NCBI GenBank assembly: GCA_014804355.1 | Contig: JAAUZY010000015.1 | Coordinates: forward strand, 1-56,918 | Reading direction: 5' to 3' | DNA length: 56,918 nucleotides | DNA from: Lachnospiraceae bacterium | GTDB taxonomy: Bacteria; Bacillota; Clostridia; Lachnospirales; Lachnospiraceae | Shown here: piece after piece, positions 43,456 through 51,175 of the stretch | How the letters are laid out: each line of letters starts with the position of its first letter | Numbering within the stretch: position 1 is the stretch's first letter | Translations under genes and position numbers: made by a program | The notes under the pieces: generated by a model | What the model saw: the letters and a program-made list of their open reading frames with translations, nothing else | Told to the model about the DNA's origin: nothing | Databases searched by the model: none

Positions 43456-43491
43456 AAAAAGAAAAATGCCCAAGCCACCCGGCTCAGGCAT
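43456..43491 (-). terminator. Terminator of the NPYG-repeat gene
   Basis: On the minus strand ATGCCTGAGCC pairs with GGCTTGGGCAT (11 base pairs, two G-T) around a GGGT loop, and TTTTTCTTTTT follows. The rest of 43210-43455 (upstream of the GH16 gene) is AT-rich with no gene I can support; a second AAGGAGGGAGG lies at about 43285 but no frame follows it. Confidence 0.85.
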
Positions 43492-43557
43492 AACTCTTTT
43501 CCACATGAAATTTCTTCATAACACTACATACCGTAAATAACCGGTATCCCAATACTG

Positions 43558-45408
43558 CTAAAATACTTTCAGATACTTCTCATAATCCTCATAGGTGACC
43601 GTCACCCATCCCTCATCATAATTGAACCCGATCTCCATCCCCATAGGTGTATAGAAGACGATAATATCTGAGGAATTAAAATGCTTCGTAATCTCCTGAT
43701 CGGTCATCATCGACAGATAGCGGGTACTTGTCTCACTGTTCTGGATCTCACTTCGCTTCCTGAAATCTACCGAGAAATCATCATCAATACTTAAGAGACT
43801 CTCATTATCCAAAATAATTCCATTCTCCATATCAATGTTAATACTGTATAGAAATGCCTCGGTGAAATAATCGCAGTATACGGTTTCATTGAATACAATG
43901 CTCAGCTTCTCCTCGTCCATATAGGCCACATATCCCTCTGAAACCCCGGTGAAATAGTCGCTGTCATCACTCATGTAATCCTGATATTCATCTTCGAAAT
44001 ACTCCTTCATGAAGTCAATCTCATCCTTGATCGTACTGTTGATCTTGTCCAGATTTGGAACATCCTTGCCTTCAACGACCGGATAAGTGACACTAATATC
44101 CACATTCTCATACGTGGTATCATACTCAAATTCTTCCATTTTTACCGAATAGGACAGATCGCTCCTGATCTCATTATGGAGCGTGTAATAGCGGTCATCA
44201 TCGCTGTTATCATTATAGTAATAGTCAAAGTAATCATCATAGTCATAATCGTAGTCGAAATCATAACCGCCAAAGAAATCATCATCATCGTCATAGTAAT
44301 AGTAGTCATCATGGTCGTAATGGTGCCCGTCATGATCATAGTCGTCGTAGTCATTATTATTCCAGTCATCATCGTCGTAATCGAAATTATATTCTTCACG
44401 AACATTACGTTCCGGAGTCTTCTTCGTTGTATACGTCACTATCTTATATGCGAGTGCAAACACAACAATGAGAAACAGCACAATAATGCCAATGACAATG
44501 CCTATGATCAGACCGGTGTTATTCTTCTTAGGCGGTGTGGCATAAGGACTGTACTGATTATTTCCATATGGCGGATTGCCATTCCCGTAGGGCGGATTAC
44601 CATACCGGTTCTGTTGATTATTCTGCGAAGTCTGCCCATTATAGAAACTTCCGCCGTAGGGATTATTGTTCTGTGCGGGCTGTCCATTATAAAATCCATT
44701 ACCGTTTGAGGCATTCGCATTATATTGATTATTGTTATTATATTGCGCGCCATATGGATTTGCATTCTGTGTCTGCGAACCGATATAGGGATTACTGTTG
44801 TTATACGGTGTACTGCTGCCGTATGGATTGCTGTTGCTGTATGGTGTACCGCTGCCATACGGATTATTGTTACTATATGGGGCATTACCACCGTACGGAT
44901 TGCTATTATTGTATGGCGAACTGTTACCATACGGATTACTGTTGTTATATGGTGCACTGCCGCCATACGGATTGTAGTTATTGTATGGTGAACTGTTGTC
45001 GTACGGATTGCTATTGTTGTATGGCGAACTGCTGCCATACGGATTACTGTTGTTATATGGCGAACTGCTGCCGTACGGATTACTGTTGTTATATGTTGTA
45101 CTGCTGTCATACGGATTACTGTTATTGTACGGAGTAATGTCCGTTCCTCCCTCAGCAATCTCAATCACATTTGTTCCGGGCTCGGTTGTCTCATTCACAC
45201 TCGTTCCGAGCTCAATCACCTCATCTGTACCGGCTTCGACCGTCTTATTCCCATCCGTCCAGGTCTCAACCGTCTCACTTACATCCGGAACTGTCTCAAT
45301 TACCTCATTCACATCCGCTCCGGGCTCAGTCACCTCATTTATACCGCTCTCCGGCACCTCATCATCACTGCCGCTATAATAATTATCAAACTGATCAGAT
45401 TGACTCAT
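43558..45408 (-). CDS. NPYG-repeat, Asp/Tyr-rich single-pass membrane protein
   Basis: This 616-residue protein has no recognised name. Residues 1-90 are acidic and Thr/Val-rich with E-GT/D repeats. Residues 92-211 are ten 12-residue repeats of SPYNNSNPYGSS type, followed by looser Asn/Gln/Gly/Tyr-rich sequence to about 300 (PPYGNGNPPYGNNQYSPYA). One membrane helix lies at about 301-325 (NTGLIIGIVIGIIVLFLIVV). Then comes an extreme Asp/Tyr tract (345-400, with DHDGHHYDHDDYYYYDDDD). The C-terminal 190 residues look like a folded domain similar to the DUF3298/DUF4163 type (YPVVEGKDVPNLDKINSTI). With no signal peptide, the repeats are probably cytoplasmic and the acidic tract external. GAGGATAAG precedes the start. 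Confidence 0.85.
   Translation of the reverse strand: MSQSDQFDNYYSGSDDEVPESGINEVTEPGADVNEVIETVPDVSETVETWTDGNKTVEAGTDEVIELGTSVNETTEPGTNVIEIAEGGTDITPYNNSNPYDSSTTYNNSNPYGSSSPYNNSNPYGSSSPYNNSNPYDNSSPYNNYNPYGGSAPYNNSNPYGNSSPYNNSNPYGGNAPYSNNNPYGSGTPYSNSNPYGSSTPYNNSNPYIGSQTQNANPYGAQYNNNNQYNANASNGNGFYNGQPAQNNNPYGGSFYNGQTSQNNQQNRYGNPPYGNGNPPYGNNQYSPYATPPKKNNTGLIIGIVIGIIVLFLIVVFALAYKIVTYTTKKTPERNVREEYNFDYDDDDWNNNDYDDYDHDGHHYDHDDYYYYDDDDDFFGGYDFDYDYDYDDYFDYYYNDNSDDDRYYTLHNEIRSDLSYSVKMEEFEYDTTYENVDISVTYPVVEGKDVPNLDKINSTIKDEIDFMKEYFEDEYQDYMSDDSDYFTGVSEGYVAYMDEEKLSIVFNETVYCDYFTEAFLYSINIDMENGIILDNESLLSIDDDFSVDFRKRSEIQNSETSTRYLSMMTDQEITKHFNSSDIIVFYTPMGMEIGFNYDEGWVTVTYEDYEKYLKVF
44776..45135 (-). repeat. Ten 36-bp tandem repeats encoding SPYNNSNPYGSS
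   Basis: Ten units of 36 bases run without gaps. On the plus strand each has the core CCGTACGGATT-CTGTTGTTATATGG-GAACT with third-position variation. The units encode [STA]PYNNSNPY[GD][SGN][SN]. They are in frame with the long gene and are not spacer-separated. Confidence 0.9.
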
Positions 45409-45449
45409 TTGCTTATCCTCTTATCTTTCCTAACGCAATCCCCGATGAG

Positions 45450-46721
45450 CTACTTGTCCTTACCGCCAAATGTCACTTCACTGTAATACTGCAATATACA
45501 TTCCCTCATCAAGGATAATGCAGACGAAACCGTATTCTCCCTGATCTTGGCGCGGTTACCGCTGAAATGGCACTCCTTTACCGTGATCCGTCCGCAGACA
45601 TTGCAGCCGATATACACAAGCCCGACCGGCTTTTCTTCCGTTCCGCCTTCCGGTCCGGCGATTCCGGTAATGCTGACTGTCACATCCGACTTGGACACGA
45701 GCGCCATTCCCTTCGCCATCTCTCTTGCGATCTCTTCACTGACCGCACCATGTTTCAGCAGAAGATTCTTCTTAATTCCAAGTAATCTGCGCTTCGCCTT
45801 ATTAGAGTAAGTGATATATCCGGACTTAAACACTTCCGACACGCCCGGCACATTGATGAGTCTCGCCGCCAGCAGACCTCCCGTACAGGACTCCACCGTG
45901 CTGATCGTCAGCTCGTTGGCCAGCAGCAGATCCACCACTGCCTTCTCCAATGTCACATCATCATCTGTCGTATAGATATGATTGCCAAACCGTCCTTTTA
46001 ATTCCTTCACCATCGGCTTAACCAGTTTTCTGGCTGCCTTCTCATCCTCAGCTCTCGCTGTCACGCGCAGATGCACTTCGCCCGTCTTAGCATAAGTCGC
46101 TATCGTCGGATTGGTCTGCTGATCGATCAGGTCCTGCACCATCGTCTCGACCTTGCTCTCCCCCACGCCGCATACTTTGACAGTCTGGGAAAAAATGACG
46201 CAGGACTGCAAGCCGCTTAAATATGGCATAATAGATGTCTCAAACATCGGAATCATCTCATTCGGCGGTCCCGGCATCAGGATCACATGCTTGCCTTTTT
46301 CTGCCATAATAATGCCCGGCGCCGTACCGTTTGGATTATCTACCACGGTACACCCCTCCGGCACCATCGCCTGCTTCCAGTTGTTATCCGTGATCTCCAT
46401 TCCTCTTTTTTCAAAAAACTGCTGAATGGCGGCCTTGCTCGGCTCATGCAGATACAGAGGTTTCCCCAGCACTTTCGCGGCAACTTCCTTGGTCAGATCA
46501 TCCTGCGTCGGTCCTAACCCGCCTGACAAAAGCAAGATGTCGGCTCTGGACAGTGCTGTCTTGATCGTGTCGTACAGCCGGTGTTCATTATCCCCGACCA
46601 CATCCTGATAATAGCAGGAAAGCCCCAGACCGGCACATTTCTCAGCCAAGTATGCCGCATTGGTATTCACGATATTGCCTAAGAGAATTTCCGTTCCAAC
46701 CGAAATCAATTCTACAACCAT
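45450..46721 (-). CDS. cinA: CinA-family protein (NMN amidohydrolase/competence-damage)
   Basis: The start chosen (ATG 46721, MVVELISVGTEILLGNIVN) matches the family; an in-frame ATG four codons earlier is possible. The N-terminal MoCF-like domain has SGGLGPTQDD and MPGPPNEM motifs. The C-terminal domain (about 260-423), the nicotinamide-mononucleotide deamidase part in other CinA proteins, has TVESCTGGLLAARL and the SITGIAGPEGGTEEKPVGLV segment. It is the last gene of the yicC-remA-gmk-rpoZ-rimO-pgsA-cinA operon, 113 bases after pgsA. The usual order in Firmicutes is pgsA-cinA-recA; recA here is 39 kb away. Confidence 0.94.
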   Translation of the reverse strand: MVVELISVGTEILLGNIVNTNAAYLAEKCAGLGLSCYYQDVVGDNEHRLYDTIKTALSRADILLLSGGLGPTQDDLTKEVAAKVLGKPLYLHEPSKAAIQQFFEKRGMEITDNNWKQAMVPEGCTVVDNPNGTAPGIIMAEKGKHVILMPGPPNEMIPMFETSIMPYLSGLQSCVIFSQTVKVCGVGESKVETMVQDLIDQQTNPTIATYAKTGEVHLRVTARAEDEKAARKLVKPMVKELKGRFGNHIYTTDDDVTLEKAVVDLLLANELTISTVESCTGGLLAARLINVPGVSEVFKSGYITYSNKAKRRLLGIKKNLLLKHGAVSEEIAREMAKGMALVSKSDVTVSITGIAGPEGGTEEKPVGLVYIGCNVCGRITVKECHFSGNRAKIRENTVSSALSLMRECILQYYSEVTFGGKDK

Positions 46722-46834
46722 ATTCTCATCCATTCTGAAGCATTCCCGCTATCTGTACACTGTCTGTCGATTCACAGCGACACAGCCGCCGTATCTGCGA
46801 TGCTTCCGCACAGATACAGAAACTCTCACACTGT

Positions 46835-47368
46835 TTACTTTGTATCTTTCATCACATCTTTATTCTTCACCAGGTAATCAACCAGAGAAACCACTGTCAG
46901 GATGACTGCCGCCCACATCACGATATCCGTGACCAGACTGATCTGTTCAATATCCGCAATCATAAGGCAGATCATAACCATCTGAAAGGTTGTCTTAAAC
47001 TTTCCCCAGTAGCTTGCCGCGATCACTACGCCGTTGTCCGATGCGATTAACCGGAAACCGCTGATGATGAACTCTCTTGCTATGATAACAATGACCATCC
47101 ACGCCGCTATCTTCCCAAGCGATACCAGGCAGATCAATGCGGAACACACAAGCAGTTTATCGGCCAGCGGATCCATGAACTTGCCGAAATTCGTCACCAG
47201 ATTATACTTTCTGGCGATCTTGCCGTCCAGCAGGTCTGTCAGACTCGCCACGATGAAAATCGCAAGTGCGATCCACTTATCGTATATTGTTATGTCAACC
47301 AATAAGAATACTACAAAAAACGGGATCAATATCACCCGAAACATCGTCAATTTATTGGGTAAATTCAT
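46835..47368 (-). CDS. pgsA: CDP-diacylglycerol-glycerol-3-phosphate 3-phosphatidyltransferase
   Basis: This membrane enzyme forms phosphatidylglycerophosphate, the first step to phosphatidylglycerol. The CDP-alcohol phosphotransferase motif is complete, DGKIARKYNLVTNFGKFMD followed by PLADKLL (about residues 48-73). About five hydrophobic segments are visible. The length of 177 residues is normal. The gene overlaps the end of rimO by 17 bases, and a GGAG precedes the ATG by 10 bases. Confidence 0.95.
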   Translation of the reverse strand: MNLPNKLTMFRVILIPFFVVFLLVDITIYDKWIALAIFIVASLTDLLDGKIARKYNLVTNFGKFMDPLADKLLVCSALICLVSLGKIAAWMVIVIIAREFIISGFRLIASDNGVVIAASYWGKFKTTFQMVMICLMIADIEQISLVTDIVMWAAVILTVVSLVDYLVKNKDVMKDTK

Positions 47369-48716
47369 CTTCTAATTCTCCAATCAAATCATATTCATTG
47401 GACGCCGTTATCCGTGCCCTGACAAAATCTCCCGTCATCAGCTCTCTGGCTGTATTCACGAAGAGATAGCCGTCCACGTTGGGGGCATCTTTATAGGTCC
47501 GCGCCACATACGCATTCTCATCCGCAATCTTTCCCTCGATCATGGCTGTGACAACTTTACCGACCATATTCCCCGCGGCCTCGAAGGCGATTTCCTGCTG
47601 TAACTCCATAAGCTGCGCCTGTCTCTCCTGCTTGATCTCCTCCGGTATCTGGTCGTCCATGACCGCTGCCGGGGTATCTTCTTCCTGAGAATAAGTGAAA
47701 ACTCCCAGTCTGTCGAATTCCATCCGATCAATGAACTCCATGACCTCCTCATGGTCCTCTTCCGTTTCTCCCGGGAATCCGGTAATCAGCGTCGTCCGCA
47801 GACAGATATCGGGAATCTCCCGCCGCAGTTTTGCTATGACATCCTGCAACTGCTGCCTGTCGGTTCTGCGTCCCATTCTTTTCAAAATGCTGTCGGAAGC
47901 ATGTTGGATCGGCAGATCCAGATAATGACAGACCTTCTTTTCCTCCCGAATCGTACGGATCAGCTCATCATCGATCTCTTCCGGATAACAGTAGAGTATT
48001 CGGATCCAGTAAATGCCGCTTATCTCACAGAGTTTGTGCAGAAGCTCCGGCAATGCCTTATGTCCGTAGAGATCCGAGCCGTAGAGCGTGGTCTCCTGCG
48101 CCACGAGAATCAGTTCTTTCACTCCTTTGTCAGCCAGCTTACGCGCTTCCTGTATCAGACTCTCCATCGACACGCTGCGGTAACTTCCCCGTACCTTCGG
48201 AATAATGCAGTAGGTGCAGTGTTTGTCACACCCTTCCGCGATCTTCAGGTAAGCGTAGTGTCCTCCGGTGGTTACGATCCTCTCCACACCGGTCAGCGGT
48301 TTCCCATCCAGACTCTTATAATGATTCTCTCTGATGCCATGGGACACTTCATCCAGTGCCTTTACCACCTCATCGATCGCCATCGTGCCTAGGATCGCAT
48401 CCACTTCCGGAATCTCTGTCTGGATCTCCTCCCGATATCGCTGCGCCAGACAGCCGGTTACCAGCAGGATCTCAATATCGCCTGATTTCTTGAGTTCCGC
48501 CATCTCTAAGATCGTGTTGATACTCTCTTCCTTGGCATCGTTAATGAAACAGCAGGTGTTGACCACTACAATATCCGCTTCCCGTTCATCATCGGTAAAT
48601 TCGTAACCGCTTTCGGCGAGCATTCCCAGCATCATCTCGGAATCCACCAGATTCTTGTCGCACCCTAAGGATATGAACAATACTTTTTTATTACTCTTCG
48701 TCGGAATCTTCTTCAC
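47352..48716 (-). CDS. rimO: Ribosomal protein S12 methylthiotransferase
   Basis: RimO is a radical-SAM enzyme that adds a methylthio group to the conserved Asp of ribosomal protein S12. The N-terminal UPF0004 domain has VLFISLGCDKNLVDSE with its first cluster Cys, plus later Cys in VVNTCCF and VTGCLAQRY. The radical-SAM motif is EGCDKHCTYC, and YLDLPIQHAS is also present. A TRAM domain ends the protein. The start is GTG 48716 within the end of rpoZ (26-base overlap), without a ribosome binding site, so translation is probably coupled. The length of 454 residues is normal. Confidence 0.95.
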   Translation of the reverse strand: MKKIPTKSNKKVLFISLGCDKNLVDSEMMLGMLAESGYEFTDDEREADIVVVNTCCFINDAKEESINTILEMAELKKSGDIEILLVTGCLAQRYREEIQTEIPEVDAILGTMAIDEVVKALDEVSHGIRENHYKSLDGKPLTGVERIVTTGGHYAYLKIAEGCDKHCTYCIIPKVRGSYRSVSMESLIQEARKLADKGVKELILVAQETTLYGSDLYGHKALPELLHKLCEISGIYWIRILYCYPEEIDDELIRTIREEKKVCHYLDLPIQHASDSILKRMGRRTDRQQLQDVIAKLRREIPDICLRTTLITGFPGETEEDHEEVMEFIDRMEFDRLGVFTYSQEEDTPAAVMDDQIPEEIKQERQAQLMELQQEIAFEAAGNMVGKVVTAMIEGKIADENAYVARTYKDAPNVDGYLFVNTARELMTGDFVRARITASNEYDLIGELEDEFTQ

Positions 48717-48936
48717 TTGTGATTTTCACCTTGCCCTGATTCAATTCCTCTACAGCAACAGAGAGCGGTTTCTTGCCTTTGCAGTCAACCAGACCTTCAT
48801 CTCCTGCGATAATCTGTCTCGCCCGCTTGGACGTAGCCATCACGATGGAATATCTGCTGCTTACTACAGGATCTTCCCCTTCCTCTACCTGACTGTTTAC
48901 GACCTTAATCAGGTCTGCATAAGATGGATGTAACAT
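48691..48936 (-). CDS. rpoZ: RNA polymerase omega subunit
   Basis: Omega stabilises RNA polymerase assembly. This 81-residue protein shows the family order: an N-terminal LHPSYADLIKVV, the core YSIVMATSKRARQI, a GKKPLSVAVEELNQGKV segment and an acidic tail. It starts with TAATG overlapping the gmk stop, behind AAGGAG. The neighbourhood gmk-rpoZ is conserved in Firmicutes. Confidence 0.95.
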   Translation of the reverse strand: MLHPSYADLIKVVNSQVEEGEDPVVSSRYSIVMATSKRARQIIAGDEGLVDCKGKKPLSVAVEELNQGKVKITSEEDSDEE

Positions 48937-49559
48937 TATTTTTCTCCTTCCAATTCTGTTCTGATATTTTCTATAAACTCCTTATTTCTATCAGGAGTGT
49001 TATGAGCTGCCGTTATGATCTCATGAAGCTGTCTGACACAGCTATCCAGGTCATCGTTGATCACAATGTAATCGTACGCTTCTATCCCCTCCGCCTCCTC
49101 TGCGGCGCGGCGCATCCGCTTGTCGATCACTTCTTTCGTCTCAGTGCCTCTGCCTTCCAGTCTGCGCCTGAGCTCTTCTGCACTCGGCGGCATGACAAAG
49201 AGAAGTAATGCGTCCTCGTACTGCTTCTTGATCTTAAGCGCACCCTGGATCTCAATCTCAAGAATCACATTCTTGCCGTCCGCAAGCTGCTGTTCTACAT
49301 ATTCCCGCGGCGTACCGTAATAGTTTTCACAATAACAGGCATATTCAATCAGCCCGTTCTCAGCGATCTTACGCTCGAATTGTTCCTTTTGCAGGAAGAA
49401 GTATTCCCTGCCGTCCTCTTCTCCCGGTCTGGGCTGTCTGGTCGTGGCCGAAATGGATAATGCGTAGCCTTCATACTCTTCTATCAGTTTCTTTACCAAA
49501 GTGCCCTTGCCCGCCCCCGAAAAACCGGAAACAACGATCAATATGCCCTTACGTTTCAT
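48936..49559 (-). CDS. gmk: Guanylate kinase
   Basis: The enzyme phosphorylates GMP to GDP with ATP. The P-loop GFSGAGKGTL (residues 12-21) is intact. The GMP-binding segment ISATTRQPRPGEEDGREYFF and the later KKQYEDALLLFVMPPSAEELRRRL fit the family. The length of 207 residues is usual. It overlaps remA by 11 bases and rpoZ by 3 bases. Confidence 0.97.
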   Translation of the reverse strand: MKRKGILIVVSGFSGAGKGTLVKKLIEEYEGYALSISATTRQPRPGEEDGREYFFLQKEQFERKIAENGLIEYACYCENYYGTPREYVEQQLADGKNVILEIEIQGALKIKKQYEDALLLFVMPPSAEELRRRLEGRGTETKEVIDKRMRRAAEEAEGIEAYDYIVINDDLDSCVRQLHEIITAAHNTPDRNKEFIENIRTELEGEK

Positions 49560-49809
49560 CTGTCTCCCCGCTTTCTGCCTGTGCTCTGCCCGATATGGTT
49601 TCCGGAAGCAGCGCCGATAACACGATCTGACTGTTCTCCATCACCAACACCGCTTTTGTCTTACGTCCCTGTGTCGCGTCAATTGCCATGCCGGATTCCT
49701 TCGCCTTCTGCACCATACGCTTGATAGGTGCGGAATCGGGACTTACAATGGCGATGATCTTGCCCGTATTTACAACATTGCCGAAGCCTATGTGGATCAG
49801 CCTGCCCAT
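49549..49809 (-). CDS. remA: RemA/YlzA (DUF370) regulator
   Basis: RemA is a DNA-binding protein that activates extracellular matrix genes in Bacillus; its role in Lachnospiraceae is not established. This 86-residue protein has the typical start LIHIGFGNVVNTGKIIAIV and the strand pair PIKRMVQKAKESGMAIDATQ. GAGAGGA lies before the ATG. It sits between yicC and gmk, the standard Firmicutes arrangement. Confidence 0.93.
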   Translation of the reverse strand: MGRLIHIGFGNVVNTGKIIAIVSPDSAPIKRMVQKAKESGMAIDATQGRKTKAVLVMENSQIVLSALLPETISGRAQAESGETDET

Positions 49810-49824
49810 ATCCGGTTCCTCTCT

Positions 49825-50703
49825 CTACTCAATATTCTGAATCTGCTCCCGCACCTTCTCAATCTCCGTCTTTAACTCAATGGCACGGTTGGATATCTCT
49901 AAATCGTTGGCTTTAGACAAAATCGTATTTGCCTCCCGATTCATCTCCTGCGCAATAAAGTCAAGCTTACGCCCGATGCTTCCGCCCTGAATGAGATTTT
50001 CTCTTGTGGTCTCTATATGGCTTCTAAGGCGCACCAGCTCTTCATCCACGCACACCTTATCCGCAAAGATCGTGACCTCCATAAGCAGCCGGCTTTCGTC
50101 CACTTTCACATCCCCGATCAGCTCTTTCACTTTCTCTTCCAGTTTCTGCCGATACTCCGCAATGATCTGCGGTGAGCGTTCCGTAATATAATCCACATGT
50201 GTGAGCATGCCGTCCAGTTTCTCCACCAGATCGTTTTTGAGGTTTTCGCCCTCCTTGATCCGGGTCTCCACAAATCCTTCCGCCGCACCCTTGATCGCCT
50301 CGCTTAAAAGCTGCCACAGTTCCTCTTCGTCGACCGTCTGCTCCTCCATACTGAACACTTCCGGATATCTGGATAGCGTAGAGACGCGGATATCGTTATC
50401 CAGCGCAAAATCTTCCGCCATCTGCGTCAGATAGCCCATGTATTCCGCCGCCAGCTCCTTATTATACTTCACGCATACATTAGACTCTGTGAGATCTTCA
50501 TAAGTGATAAAAATATCCACTTTACCTCTCTGAATATAATTCTTTAGCTCGTTTCGTATCGCCGCTTCAAAGAAGTTCAGCTTCTTAGGCATCTTAATAC
50601 TCACGTCAAGATATCTGTGATTGACGGATTTCATCTCCACACTGATCTTACGCGCTCCTTTGGCAACCTCATATCTGCCGAAACCGGTCATGCTCTTTAT
50701 CAT
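49825..50703 (-). CDS. yicC: YicC/YloC-family endoribonuclease
   Basis: This 292-residue protein begins with the family hallmark MIKSMTGFGRYEVAKG and contains SVEMKSVNHRYLDVSIKMPK, LNFFEAAIRNELKNYIQRGK and a C-terminal KLDFIAQEMNREANTILSKA followed by EIEKVREQIQNIE. E. coli YicC and relatives are endoribonucleases tied to mRNA decay. It is the first gene of the operon, driven by a strong promoter 82-110 bases upstream. Its neighbour rny lies elsewhere in this window, so two RNA-decay genes are encoded here. Confidence 0.94.
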   Translation of the reverse strand: MIKSMTGFGRYEVAKGARKISVEMKSVNHRYLDVSIKMPKKLNFFEAAIRNELKNYIQRGKVDIFITYEDLTESNVCVKYNKELAAEYMGYLTQMAEDFALDNDIRVSTLSRYPEVFSMEEQTVDEEELWQLLSEAIKGAAEGFVETRIKEGENLKNDLVEKLDGMLTHVDYITERSPQIIAEYRQKLEEKVKELIGDVKVDESRLLMEVTIFADKVCVDEELVRLRSHIETTRENLIQGGSIGRKLDFIAQEMNREANTILSKANDLEISNRAIELKTEIEKVREQIQNIE

Positions 50704-50784
50704 AATCGTATACTGACCTTTCCGCCACAGCTTAGCCGTCTGCTATGCTGCCGCCTTCATTGTATATCTGTGCGTACAGATTTA

Positions 50785-50813
50785 ATTATAGAATAATTGT
50801 GGGAAGTAGTCAA
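50785..50813 (-). promoter_or_regulatory. yicC operon promoter
   Basis: On the minus strand there is TTGACT (50808-50813), a 17-base spacer and a perfect TATAAT (50785-50790). This is the best promoter for the seven-gene run yicC to cinA. Confidence 0.85.
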
Positions 50814-50886
50814 GAAAGTTGAAAAGTATATGGGCGTGGTGTAAAATAGGATTTAATTGTCAAAAGGTATTTAGTTTAGGCTGTGG

Positions 50887-51115
50887 GGCAGATTGCACAA
50901 AAGGTTCTCTCGTGTCGGGCTACGTCGAATGGATTTTCTAAGTATTCCGGCGTAAGCCATGATGCCGGACGCAACCGCCCTCTATTCGCCATCCGGGCTC
51001 ATTACGGGCTTTTCGGGACATCCATGTCCCGAAATTGCTATTTTGCATACGGAATACTAAGAAAATCTCAATCTCCTACGCAGGACAGCTTCGAGAACCT
51101 TTTGTGCAATCTGCC
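50887..51115. repeat. 229-bp element with perfect 23-base terminal inverted repeats
   Basis: The left end GGCAGATTGCACAAAAGGTTCTC (50887-50909) is repeated inverted and without mismatch at 51093-51115. A second pair, 18 bases with one mismatch, lies inside at 50932-50949 and 51050-51067. The centre has CGGGACAT-CC-ATGTCCCG (51014-51031) and CCGGC/GCCGG stems. Similarity continues weakly outside both ends for about 30 bases. No open frame is present. It could be a MITE-like insertion or a highly structured RNA. The rest of the 470-base gap (50704-50880, 51116-51175) holds the yicC promoter and the rqcH ribosome binding site only. Confidence 0.85.
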
Positions 51116-51175
51116 TATAAAAGTTTATTAACGCACCTTTTAACACCTAAATTATTATAGTAAGGAAATAAAATC

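Noticed and set aside
44776-45135. CRISPR-like array of ten 36-bp repeats
   Set aside because: The units are contiguous with no spacers, stay in frame, vary at third codon positions and encode SPYNNSNPYGSS, so they are coding tandem repeats.
44176-45137. Val/Ile-rich and Cys/His/Tyr-rich plus-strand ORFs
   Set aside because: They are antisense readings of the Asp/Tyr tract and NPYG repeats. Their odd composition follows from the repeat codons.
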